The notes beneath the pieces are model-generated. The model was not told the DNA's origin and ran no database searches. It saw nothing but the letters and a program-made list of their open reading frames with translations. Position numbers and translations under genes: made by a program. From a virus, in IMG/VR virus record IMGVR_UViG_3300045994_000052, positions 1 through 20,370 of that record: a DNA stretch of 20,370 nucleotides; one strand, written 5' to 3'. Shown here one piece after another: positions 13,276-20,370 of this stretch. Position 1 is the first letter of the stretch, and every line of letters starts with the position of its first letter.

Positions 13276-13935
13276 ATGAAAGAATCTGCAAATTTAGTTA
13301 AACAAGCTTATAAACAGTATCAAGATTTTAAATTGGATAATGAATGGAATCTTGAAGGTGAGTATGTTTTAGTTTGTTCTTTGTTTGCAGACCCAGATAA
13401 CATATGGTTTAAAGGAAGTGAGCCGTTTGGATTTATTTGTAGAAATGAAACACGTTTATTTATTGTTTTTCGTGGAACTGAATCAATAGACGATTGGTTA
13501 ACTAATGCTAACGATGAGCAAATAATACATAGTTATGGTAAAGTTCATAAAGGGTATGATGAACTTTACAACAAAATGAGTAATGTTATAAATTTGGCAT
13601 TATCGAAAAATATTGGTTTTGACTTGGTTGTAACTGGTCATAGTTTAGGTGGGGCATTAGCAACATTATGTGCATTTGATTTAGCACATTTAAACCCAAC
13701 ACTCGAAACGTTTGCTTCACCAAGAGTTGGTGATTCTGATTTTGCAGAAAGTTTTAACAACAAAGTTTTGAATCCAATGCGATTTATTAACACAGAAGAT
13801 ATTGTTCCCACATTACCATTGCCAGTGTTAAATAGAAGAACCTACACACATGTGGGCATACCTATTTGTTTTACAAAAAATACAAGATCAATCGTTGGTA
13901 ATCACGATATTGATCTTTATGCAGAAATGCTTTAA
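13276..13935 (+). CDS. class 3 lipase
   Basis: A 219-residue alpha/beta-hydrolase of the lipase class 3 (fungal lipase-like) family. The nucleophile elbow GHSLGG places Ser123, preceded by FDLVVT and followed by ALATLCAFDLA. LFIVFRGTES (61-70) supplies the oxyanion-hole strand, NTEDIVPTLP places Asp175, and GNHDIDLY near the C-terminus places the likely His210. The triad is therefore complete. There is no signal peptide, so the product is either cytoplasmic or carried in the virion. It sits between the tailspike and gp10-like genes. In phages a lipase could attack host outer-membrane lipid or ester-linked surface groups; that role is inference. GTGGGAACAAA precedes the ATG. Confidence 0.85.
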   Translation: MKESANLVKQAYKQYQDFKLDNEWNLEGEYVLVCSLFADPDNIWFKGSEPFGFICRNETRLFIVFRGTESIDDWLTNANDEQIIHSYGKVHKGYDELYNKMSNVINLALSKNIGFDLVVTGHSLGGALATLCAFDLAHLNPTLETFASPRVGDSDFAESFNNKVLNPMRFINTEDIVPTLPLPVLNRRTYTHVGIPICFTKNTRSIVGNHDIDLYAEML

Positions 13936-13948
13936 CAGGAGTTAATTT

Positions 13949-14248
13949 ATGATAAGTGGGCCATTTATACCAAAGTACGGTTCTGGGATTGTAATATCAG
14001 CCACAGCAACCGCCTCGACCGGAGCTGTTGCAAAGGATTCTAAATGTATTAAGGTGTCAAATTCAGGGACAGGGGTTGCATATTTTAGGGTAGGTGACTC
14101 ATTGTTGGGTAACGCCACTAATGCTGATTGTGCGGTGCTTCCTGGCGAATCTAGGATTGTAGTTAAACATATGGATCATACTGTAATTTCTGTAATGGCT
14201 CCTGTGTCGGCAACGTTAAGTATTATTTCAGGCGAAGGTGGTCAGTAA
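13949..14248 (+). CDS. hypothetical beta-rich virion-associated protein
   Basis: A 99-residue protein rich in Ser, Ala, Thr, Val and Gly. Motifs such as SATATASTGAVAKDSKCIKVSN, TGVAYFRVGDS and GESRIVVKHMDHTVISVMAPVSATLSI resemble the small phage proteins that precede gp10-like genes in several podoviruses ('v.n.g...afvr.G......at..d.pv.pg..e.......t.va.i'). It is a single beta-sandwich-like domain and may be a minor structural or decoration protein. The ATG follows AGGAG by eight bases and the gene ends in TAATG with the gp10-like gene. Confidence 0.7.
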   Translation: MISGPFIPKYGSGIVISATATASTGAVAKDSKCIKVSNSGTGVAYFRVGDSLLGNATNADCAVLPGESRIVVKHMDHTVISVMAPVSATLSIISGEGGQ

Positions 14249-17106
14249 TGAGAATACCAGTTCTGAACGGAATTTATACCGACGAAACTTCAAATTTCAG
14301 AACTTCGTATCCTCGTAACTTAATTCCTGTTCCTAAAGCAAATGGAATATCAGAAGGTTATCTAAAACCCGCCGATGGAATTGTCGAGTTTAACAGCGGT
14401 GTTAATAGGCAATATGCTGATGCTATTACAAATTTAAATGCTTTAGCTGCACATAACGGAAAGTTAAACAAACTTATATATGGATATACAAATAGTGTAG
14501 ATTCATCATTGGATGCTTTTCAAGTTACTTTTGACGGTAGTCTTTTTGATATTAACTATTTGGGTGTTGTTACTGGAAAAGTAGTTGGAGCTACACCAGC
14601 ATCGGCGTATCGAGTTGATTTGTATGCGTCTACTAATGTAGATATATTGCAAGGAAGTTCTGTTGTAACAGGTGGGGTTTGGTCTGTTAACGTAACGGGA
14701 ACGGGAACTAAATACGCAAAATTAATAAGAATATCTGATAGTGCTGTAATGGCTGAGGGTTGGACTCAATCAGGTTTATGTCGATCCTATTTAATACCAA
14801 AAACCGATACGTTATATACAGCGTTAAAAGATCGTTGTTTTATGTACGATCAAGCGATTGTATTAATTTCAGCATGTTGTATTAACGATTATGTGACAGC
14901 TAGGTATTTAGCGTTAAGTTTCATAGCAACAATCGCTAGAACTGGAACCAATGTTATTGTTTCAGTTAATGCAAGAAATGGAATGGCATATAACACATAT
15001 GTTAGAACTGAAACAACAGCTTGGGTTTTATACGCATTAAGTTTTTATAAAAAAATATTTCCCACAAGTGATATTAATGTAGTTGTAAATATTGAAATTG
15101 ATACTGTTGCAACACAACTAATGACATATTATATTGTCGCTGCTGGTCAACAACAATTTTCATTTACTGGTGGGTATGGCAAATATTCAGAGGATTACTC
15201 AACATTTGACCCTTCATACACAATAACTGCATCGTTAGCTAATGATAATATAGTTGCGTATTTTGCATTAAAGTTAGCCGGTACAATTAGAAGTAATGCA
15301 ACATATACAGCAACAGCAAATGCAGTAGCTAACTCATTAGTTACAAACTTTTGGGATAGTACAAACAATCGGTTTCATCAAAGTGTACCTGTTAGCGGAA
15401 CTGATATAACTGATTCTTTGATGTGTCATACACTAGGCTCTTTATTCTTACGTGATTACCTAGGAGAAGTTGATAAAACTCAAGCTTCATATTCAGAAAT
15501 TGATTTGTATAAAACAACAGATAGTATAAACGGAATAGTTGGTTATCAGAATTATCTAACTACTCGCGGATACCCTGGTATATCAAATGCTGTTTCTGGG
15601 GAATGTACTTTAACTGTGGGATTAGCTAGATCGGGAAAAGCGCAAAATGAACAAGCTGTTTTTGACATGTTGCCAATTCTTGCTACATTGAATGATTCTG
15701 GCATACCGTATAGTATTTTACGCGACTCTACATTTGCATTTAAAACTTGGTATGGGGCAGCGTCTATTGCTTGGGTGATGATCGCAACTTCGCCCAACGG
15801 ACTATTTGGCGTTAGTGGAGCGTTACCTACATCAGTTATAAATAGTAAGATTTATCCAGGTATCGATCGAGGTGGTATAAATTGGAATGGATATTTATAT
15901 CGAGTTATGGGAAGCAAACTTTGTGCTTTAGATAACTATGGGAATCTGACAATACTAGGTGATGTTGGGGGAAGTACCTCACAAGTTACTATGGATTATT
16001 CTTTTGATAGATTAGCGATAGCATCAGAAGGAAGTTTATATTATTGGAATGGTAAATTATTACAAAAAGTTACCGATCCTGATTTACGAACTGTTTTAGA
16101 TTTTGTGTGGATTGATGGTTATTTTTTAACAACTGATGGAACGTATATTGTTGTAACTGAATTGAACAATCCGTTATCTGTAAGCGTGTTGAAGTACGGT
16201 AGTTCTGAAGTTGATCCTGATAATATAAACAAAGTATTGAAGTATAGAGATCAGTTGCATGTTTTAAACAGGTATACAACTGAGGTATTTCAAAACGTAG
16301 GTGGTTCGTTATTTCCATTTGAACGTGTTAATGGGGCAATGATTCCTATCGGCGCAATCGGAACATATACAGCATGTTTGTATAATGATTATATCGCAAT
16401 CCTTGGAAGTGGAAGAAAGCAACCTCCGTCAATTTACGTTGCGGTTGGTGGACAATATACAAAAATTGCAACAAGAGAAATCGATACAATATTACAAACG
16501 TATGGTGAGTTACGATTATCAAAAGCTGTTTTGGAAGAACGAGTCGATAGGGGTCATGATTTTTTATACGTACATCTTGACGATCAAACTTTAGTTTATG
16601 ATGCAGAATCATCTAAAGTTATGCAAACCCCTATTTGGTTTACGTTTACATCCGGTGATAATTCATTGGGTACATACCGAGCTAGGAATTTAGTTTGGGT
16701 TTATGATAAATGGATATGTGGGGATGTTACCCAAAATAAATTAGGCTATCTAACTGACAACGTGTCTACTCATTATGGGGAAGATTCTTCCTGGGAATTT
16801 AGCACTCAGATATTATATAACGAGGGAGCAGGGGCTATATTTCACAATCTGGAATTGGTGGTTTTGTCTGGAAGATATGATATAACAAAGAATCCAGTCG
16901 TATCAACATCATACAGTAATGACGGTATAGCTTGGAGTAAAGATCGGCCTATTAAGGCGGTTCGTTCTGGTAACACAAATGGTAAATTAGTTTGGTTACA
17001 ACAAGGAAGTATGCGTCATCGTAGAATGCAAAAGTTTAAAGGAACTTCATCTTCCCACATTTCAGTTGCTGCATTGTTGGCAACTGTAGAACCATTGGCA
17101 AACTAA
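14248..17106 (+). CDS. gp10-like packaged-DNA stabilisation protein with large enzymatic-looking insertion
   Basis: A 952-residue protein, twice the length of P22 gp10 (472), which forms a hexameric hub in the P22 tail. Family sequence starts normally (MRIPVLNGIYTDETSNFRTSYP... GYLKPADGIVEF), breaks off near residue 50 and resumes near 537 with PGIDRGGINWNG, then runs through DYSFDRLAIAS, VDPDNINKVLKYRDQLHVLNRYTTEVF, LGSGRKQPPSIYV and REIDTILQTYGELRLS to the end. The intervening ~485 residues hold an Ig-like beta domain (about 105-170) and a helical region (about 180-520) whose paired helices (YDQAIVLISACCIND, RTETTAWVLYALSFY, GECTLTVGLARSG, YGAASIAWVMIATS) resemble an alpha/alpha-toroid glycosidase. 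So a depolymerase may be built into the hub. It overlaps neighbours through TAATG at both ends. Confidence 0.88.
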   Translation: MRIPVLNGIYTDETSNFRTSYPRNLIPVPKANGISEGYLKPADGIVEFNSGVNRQYADAITNLNALAAHNGKLNKLIYGYTNSVDSSLDAFQVTFDGSLFDINYLGVVTGKVVGATPASAYRVDLYASTNVDILQGSSVVTGGVWSVNVTGTGTKYAKLIRISDSAVMAEGWTQSGLCRSYLIPKTDTLYTALKDRCFMYDQAIVLISACCINDYVTARYLALSFIATIARTGTNVIVSVNARNGMAYNTYVRTETTAWVLYALSFYKKIFPTSDINVVVNIEIDTVATQLMTYYIVAAGQQQFSFTGGYGKYSEDYSTFDPSYTITASLANDNIVAYFALKLAGTIRSNATYTATANAVANSLVTNFWDSTNNRFHQSVPVSGTDITDSLMCHTLGSLFLRDYLGEVDKTQASYSEIDLYKTTDSINGIVGYQNYLTTRGYPGISNAVSGECTLTVGLARSGKAQNEQAVFDMLPILATLNDSGIPYSILRDSTFAFKTWYGAASIAWVMIATSPNGLFGVSGALPTSVINSKIYPGIDRGGINWNGYLYRVMGSKLCALDNYGNLTILGDVGGSTSQVTMDYSFDRLAIASEGSLYYWNGKLLQKVTDPDLRTVLDFVWIDGYFLTTDGTYIVVTELNNPLSVSVLKYGSSEVDPDNINKVLKYRDQLHVLNRYTTEVFQNVGGSLFPFERVNGAMIPIGAIGTYTACLYNDYIAILGSGRKQPPSIYVAVGGQYTKIATREIDTILQTYGELRLSKAVLEERVDRGHDFLYVHLDDQTLVYDAESSKVMQTPIWFTFTSGDNSLGTYRARNLVWVYDKWICGDVTQNKLGYLTDNVSTHYGEDSSWEFSTQILYNEGAGAIFHNLELVVLSGRYDITKNPVVSTSYSNDGIAWSKDRPIKAVRSGNTNGKLVWLQQGSMRHRRMQKFKGTSSSHISVAALLATVEPLAN

Positions 17107-17405
17107 TGGCAACAAGATTTACATTAACAAGACATCAACTTCAAGAGTTTATACCGAACTATCAAGCGGTATTAACTTTTGAAAACTTAATCAAATATGT
17201 AAATGATAATAGCCCTGAAGGGATTGCAATTATAAATGAAACTTTAACTTCTTTGCAAACTCAGATAAAAACAAACAATGCTCAGATAGCATCATTAAAT
17301 CAAACAATAAACGATATGAATACTAATCTTAGTTTAGCTTTTGCTGGTTATCAAGAATCATTATCACAAAGTAACGATTTGCAATTATTAATAAAACGGA
17401 GATAA
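17106..17405 (+). CDS. coiled-coil protein, tail needle candidate
   Basis: A 99-residue protein with five perfect heptads at residues 47-78 (a positions Leu47, Ile54, Ile61, Ile68, Leu75), which predicts a parallel coiled coil, probably trimeric. The N-terminal 45 residues are a separate short region (MATRFTLTRHQLQEFIPNY) and the C-terminus ends in basic LIKRR. In P22 the gene after gp10 encodes the trimeric coiled-coil needle gp26 (233 residues) that plugs the tail. This protein holds the same position but is much shorter, so it may be a reduced needle or only part of a plug. The assignment comes from synteny and coil, not sequence match. Confidence 0.6.
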   Translation: MATRFTLTRHQLQEFIPNYQAVLTFENLIKYVNDNSPEGIAIINETLTSLQTQIKTNNAQIASLNQTINDMNTNLSLAFAGYQESLSQSNDLQLLIKRR

Positions 17406-17407
17406 AT

Positions 17408-17746
17408 ATGTCATTAAATTTTTCGCTTTTATTTTCTTCTAAATTAGTTAACAACGCTGCTGCTGATCTTATTTATACGGTTCCTGCATTCTCTACTTTA
17501 CGTAATATGAAAGTTAGATTTTCAAATTCGACAGCAACAGCGGCTACTATAAAGGTATGGACAGTTCCATCTACAGGAGGCGGGGCTGGCCCATTGAATT
17601 TATCACTTCCCGCAGTATCTATTCCAGCTCTATCATACATTGATGTAGATTTGCCAGTTATTGATGCAGGGGGTATGATACAGGCACAGGCCGGTACTGC
17701 ATCTGCAATAGCGGTATTTCATATGGATGGACTATTACAAACATAA
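17408..17746 (+). CDS. hypothetical beta-rich protein
   Basis: A 112-residue low-charge protein with a GGAG before its ATG, directly after the coiled-coil gene. It has the pattern of a small beta-sandwich: LIYTVPAFSTLRNMKVRFSNSTATAATIKVWTVP, a Gly-rich loop, then LSYIDVDLPVIDAGGMIQAQAGTASAIAVFHMDG. That matches small phage proteins of the type 'lytvp.g....i....~tn...~~~tv.vw~vp.g' found among tail or head-decoration proteins. It may form the knob or tip of the needle, or a decoration; not identified further. Confidence 0.65.
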   Translation: MSLNFSLLFSSKLVNNAAADLIYTVPAFSTLRNMKVRFSNSTATAATIKVWTVPSTGGGAGPLNLSLPAVSIPALSYIDVDLPVIDAGGMIQAQAGTASAIAVFHMDGLLQT

Positions 17747-17750
17747 TATT

Positions 17751-18332
17751 ATGAAAAATTTTTTGAAATTATTAGACGGGGCATTGGTTAATCCATTACT
17801 TCTTGCCATTCATAGATTTGATAAAAGTCGTGGTGATATTTGGAAAGAGGATACATATTTGAGGGATTATCCACAAGGGCCATTTGGAGACACCGAATCT
17901 GTAATTCTAAGGTTCCCCCCTCGGTCTGTTTTAGAAACAAAGGAAGAACTGAAGAATCATCTTTCTACATTCGATCAACATGAGAATGTAGATCAGGATA
18001 TTTTTAAATTATTACCAGAGGCCAGACTTTTGATATTTGGACTTATGGCATTGGTTCAAGGTGAACGATTAGGTCGGTGTATTATCAACAAGCTTAAGCC
18101 CGGGGGTAAAATATATCGCCATGCTGACACAAAAGACCATGCTGAATATTGGGATAGGTTTCATATCGTTTTACAGTCTGAACCTGGATCGATGTTTTAT
18201 TGTGATGACGAGCAAGTGATGATGCAAACTGGTGAAATTTGGTGGTTTAATAACGCATTAGAACACGAAGTTATTAATAACTCATCCGAAGATCGTATTC
18301 ATTTGGTAGTTGACATAAGAACGAGTAAGTAA
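17751..18332 (+). CDS. 2OG-Fe(II) oxygenase, Asp/Asn beta-hydroxylase-like
   Basis: A 193-residue protein of the aspartyl/asparaginyl beta-hydroxylase family. The iron site can be read as His124 and Asp126 in IYRHADTKDH, and His172 in NNALEHEV; Arg182 in DRIHLVVDIR would bind 2-oxoglutarate. The family normally hydroxylates Asp, Asn or similar residues in proteins or small molecules using Fe(II), O2 and 2-oxoglutarate. GRCIINKLKPGGKI and GEIWWFNNALEHEV are typical framing strands. It ends in a TAATG overlap with the GNAT gene, so the two are expressed together. Start is ATG 17751; an ATG at 17727 inside the previous gene is possible. A target among virion proteins is an attractive guess only. 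Confidence 0.8.
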   Translation: MKNFLKLLDGALVNPLLLAIHRFDKSRGDIWKEDTYLRDYPQGPFGDTESVILRFPPRSVLETKEELKNHLSTFDQHENVDQDIFKLLPEARLLIFGLMALVQGERLGRCIINKLKPGGKIYRHADTKDHAEYWDRFHIVLQSEPGSMFYCDDEQVMMQTGEIWWFNNALEHEVINNSSEDRIHLVVDIRTSK

Positions 18333-18787
18333 TGATAACTTTCGCTAATGAATCTTTTGAAAAGACATTACCTGAGTTTGAACCGCTCCTTCATACTCAT
18401 TATGAGGAATTGGCTTTAAACCAAGATAAGGTTCCACTATCTCCACAATATAGTGTCTATTTTGATCGTGAGCGAATGGGACAATTATTGTTTATAACAG
18501 CTAGGGAAGATGGAACTATAATTGGGTATTTTATCGGCTTTATATCCCCTGGACTTCATTACTCTACTTGTTTAACATGTCAAATGGATATTTTCTATAT
18601 TAAAAAAGAATATAGAAATGGAAGGGCAGGTATCAAACTATTTCAATTTATTGAAAAAGAATTGAAACGGAGAGGTGTGCAACGATGGTTTGTGGGATCA
18701 AAACTTCATGCTGATGCTAGTTCGTTATTCAAATATTTAAAATTTAGCCCTGTTGAAACTTTTTATACAAAATGGATAGGTGATTAA
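18332..18787 (+). CDS. GNAT-family acetyltransferase
   Basis: A 151-residue GNAT N-acetyltransferase. The acetyl-CoA pyrophosphate loop is visible as YRNGRAG (residues 94-100) after the beta4 strand QMDIFYI, followed by the alpha3 helix IKLFQFIEKELKRRG. GTIIGYFIGFIS supplies the earlier strands and KLHADASSLFKYLKFSPVETFYTK is the C-terminal GNAT helix-strand. It transfers acetyl from acetyl-CoA to an amine; the substrate is unknown. It sits between the hydroxylase-like gene and the ejection protein genes, in the same position as small acetyltransferases found in many P22-like tail modules. Confidence 0.85.
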   Translation: MITFANESFEKTLPEFEPLLHTHYEELALNQDKVPLSPQYSVYFDRERMGQLLFITAREDGTIIGYFIGFISPGLHYSTCLTCQMDIFYIKKEYRNGRAGIKLFQFIEKELKRRGVQRWFVGSKLHADASSLFKYLKFSPVETFYTKWIGD

Positions 18788-18788
18788 T

Positions 18789-19442
18789 ATGGTAGCAGCG
18801 GCAGTAATAGCAACGGGGGTAGCTTCGGCAGCGAGTTCTGCAATGTCATCTGGTGCTGCATCATCAGCGGTCGGTGCAGCGGCATCAGCACAGGAATCAG
18901 CGGCTCAAGCTGGAATAGCAGAACAGCGTAGACAATTTGATGCCCTTCAGAAATTAATGCAACCTTATGTTGGTGCTGGAACAGGAGCTTTAACTGGACA
19001 GCAAGATTTACTTGGTTTAAATGGCAATGCAGCTCAACAGAAAGGTATTGATTCGATTAAAAACGGATCAATGTACAATGAACTTAACCAACAAGGGCAA
19101 ACTGCAATCCTTCAAAATGCCAGTGCTACAGGAGGATTGAGAGGCGGTAACACGCAAGGAGCTTTGGCTCAGTTTAGCCCACAGTTGCTTCAGTCATTAA
19201 TTAACAATCAATATTCCAATTTGAGCGGACTATCAACAATGGGTGAAAATGCTGCTGCTGGTGTGGGAGCTGCCGGACAAAACACAGGAAATGCAATTAC
19301 ACAGTTATTGCAACAACAAGGAGCTGCACAAGCCGGAGGAATATTAGGAAAAGCCAACATTCAACAACAATTATATGGGCAATATGGTCAAATTGCAGGT
19401 GGTGTTGGATCAGGATTAATGAAAGCTATAGGAGGGTTTTAA
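18789..19442 (+). CDS. gp7-like DNA ejection protein
   Basis: A 217-residue, Ala/Gln/Gly-rich protein resembling P22 gp7 (229 residues), which is released into the host envelope with gp16 and gp20 to help DNA cross it. The N-terminus is a hydrophobic, small-residue stretch (VAAAVIATGVASAASSAMSSG), then the family pattern EQRRQFDALQKLMQPYVGAGTGALTGQ..LLGL, and ATGGLRGGNTQGALAQFSPQL, then NQYSNLSGLSTMGENAAAGVG and a Gln-rich C-terminus. ATG 18789 is chosen; GTG 18780 three codons earlier is possible. It starts one base after the GNAT stop and is followed at once by the gp20-like gene. Confidence 0.85.
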   Translation: MVAAAVIATGVASAASSAMSSGAASSAVGAAASAQESAAQAGIAEQRRQFDALQKLMQPYVGAGTGALTGQQDLLGLNGNAAQQKGIDSIKNGSMYNELNQQGQTAILQNASATGGLRGGNTQGALAQFSPQLLQSLINNQYSNLSGLSTMGENAAAGVGAAGQNTGNAITQLLQQQGAAQAGGILGKANIQQQLYGQYGQIAGGVGSGLMKAIGGF

Positions 19443-20370
19443 ATGGGGCCAATAGACTATACAGTGCAAGTTGCCAATCCTATGAAATCAGCTTTAGAAG
19501 GATTCGGCATGGCTGAATCTGTTTTTGATAAGCTTGAACAAAATAAACAACAACAATCCACAATGGAACGGATGCAGCAATTTCATCAGCATTTAAATCA
19601 AGTATCTGCTAATCCGACACCACAAGCGATTGCAAAACTTTCAGTAGCATACCCAGAATTTGCCGATAAATTAAAAGAACCTTTTTCACAACTCGATACA
19701 ACACAAAGACAAGCAAAATTAGAAACATATTTTCCAGTTGCCGCTGCTATAAAAAACGATGATATTCCTGTTGCAATTAAACATTTGGAAAATATAGAAC
19801 AAGCTAGTAGAAATAGTGGGGATGAACATGGGGCTGGTGTTGCTAGGGCTACTATTGATTCTCTTAACATGCATCCTGTTGGCGGTAAGCTAACTATAAA
19901 TTCTGTTATGGCGGGATTAATGGGGCCAGATAAGTATGCACAGGCTATGGATTTGTTAAACAAAAGTGACATTGAACAACAAAAAGCTCCTGTTGATATT
20001 GCCAACACTAAGGCACAGACCGATCTTAAAGAGCAAGAAGCTGTAAACTATCCTGAAAAATCAGCATTAGAAAATGAAAAAACAGCGAATGATATTGAAA
20101 CAGCTAAGTTAGAACGCAAGATGAAAGTTATCGATGCACAACTTAATAGCGATAAGTATGGGTTAGATAAAGAAAGGTTACAAGTTGAAAAAGATAAAGT
20201 TGCTCAGGAACTTCAACTTAAGCAAGAGGCCGCTGGCGGCACACCTGCTGAAAAAGCGCAAACTGCTATGGATGGATCAGTTTTAGCTTTAGACTTTTTG
20301 AATAAGGCTATTACCCATCCTGGATTAGAAAAAGCTACGGGTTTGTTTGGTAGCGTTCGTAGATTATTCA
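19443..20370 (+). CDS. gp20-like DNA ejection protein, 3' end outside the window
   Basis: An open frame of 309 codons from ATG 19443 to the window edge with no stop. The start is adjacent to the gp7-like stop. The protein is largely helical: a Gln-rich N-terminal region (FDKLEQNKQQQSTMERMQQF), tetratricopeptide-like helices in the middle, a long charged coiled coil (about residues 180-260, rich in Lys/Glu/Gln), then AEKAQTAMDGSVLALDFLNKAITHPGLEKATGLFGSVRRLF, which matches the conserved segment of phage ejection-type proteins just before a 'DF...ld.lk.qaF' helix. Position after the gp7-like gene fits P22 gp20. A gp16-like gene should follow outside the window. Confidence 0.75.
   Translation, partial: MGPIDYTVQVANPMKSALEGFGMAESVFDKLEQNKQQQSTMERMQQFHQHLNQVSANPTPQAIAKLSVAYPEFADKLKEPFSQLDTTQRQAKLETYFPVAAAIKNDDIPVAIKHLENIEQASRNSGDEHGAGVARATIDSLNMHPVGGKLTINSVMAGLMGPDKYAQAMDLLNKSDIEQQKAPVDIANTKAQTDLKEQEAVNYPEKSALENEKTANDIETAKLERKMKVIDAQLNSDKYGLDKERLQVEKDKVAQELQLKQEAAGGTPAEKAQTAMDGSVLALDFLNKAITHPGLEKATGLFGSVRRLF

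Noticed and set aside
19598-20008. Antisense frame of 136 codons inside the gp20-like gene
   Set aside because: The + frame is open from 19443 to the window end, starts right after the gp7-like stop and carries a recognisable ejection-protein segment, so the antisense frame is a shadow.
1-20370. tRNA genes, CRISPR arrays, insertion sequences, integrase or attachment sites
   Set aside because: None was recognised on reading either strand: no cloverleaf with a CCA-type end, no regularly spaced repeats, no transposase or recombinase motifs.

Overview
The window is a stretch of a tailed phage (or prophage) genome with P22-like virion architecture. The main evidence is the order of recognisable virion genes, all on the + strand: lysis muramidase, small and large terminase, P22-type portal, scaffold, P22-type coat, gp4-like head completion protein, gp10-like packaged-DNA stabilisation protein, gp7-like ejection protein and a gp20-like ejection protein cut by the window end. 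The DNA is AT-rich (sampled lines run from about 28 to 53% GC). The host is presumably a Gram-negative bacterium, but nothing here fixes the genus. No integrase, repressor, tRNA, CRISPR or insertion sequence is visible.

Region 1 (1-2860) is a tightly packed set of small accessory genes, many joined by ATGA overlaps. It includes two Cys-poor membrane miniproteins (28 and 32 residues), a VRR-NUC nuclease, a 228-residue phage protein with a Pro/Val-rich linker, and a 20-residue Lys-rich peptide. It closes with a strong intrinsic terminator at 2831-2859.

Region 2 (2913-5675) holds a small membrane protein (holin candidate), a GH108-type muramidase, TerS, TerL and a double zinc-knuckle protein. 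Region 3 (5675-10042) is portal, a candidate sigma70-type promoter, scaffold and coat. A 12-bp perfect hairpin follows the coat gene.

Region 4 (10121-17746) is the head-completion and tail module. It contains an 82-residue acidic protein, a gp4-like protein, a 150-residue protein, a 631-residue SGNH-hydrolase tailspike, a class 3 lipase, a 99-residue beta-rich protein, a 952-residue gp10-like protein, a coiled-coil protein in the position of the P22 needle gene, and a 112-residue beta-rich protein. The gp10-like protein is the most striking item. Its conserved gp10 sequence is split near residue 50 by an insertion of about 485 residues that looks like an Ig-like domain plus an alpha/alpha-toroid, glycosidase-type domain.

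Region 5 (17751-20370) holds an Asp/Asn beta-hydroxylase-like 2OG-Fe(II) oxygenase, a GNAT acetyltransferase and the two ejection proteins. Taken together the phage appears to carry up to three separate surface-active enzymes (SGNH esterase, lipase, putative depolymerase inside gp10), plus two putative protein- or small-molecule-modifying enzymes in the middle of its virion genes. No stretch longer than about 130 bases lacks a gene.
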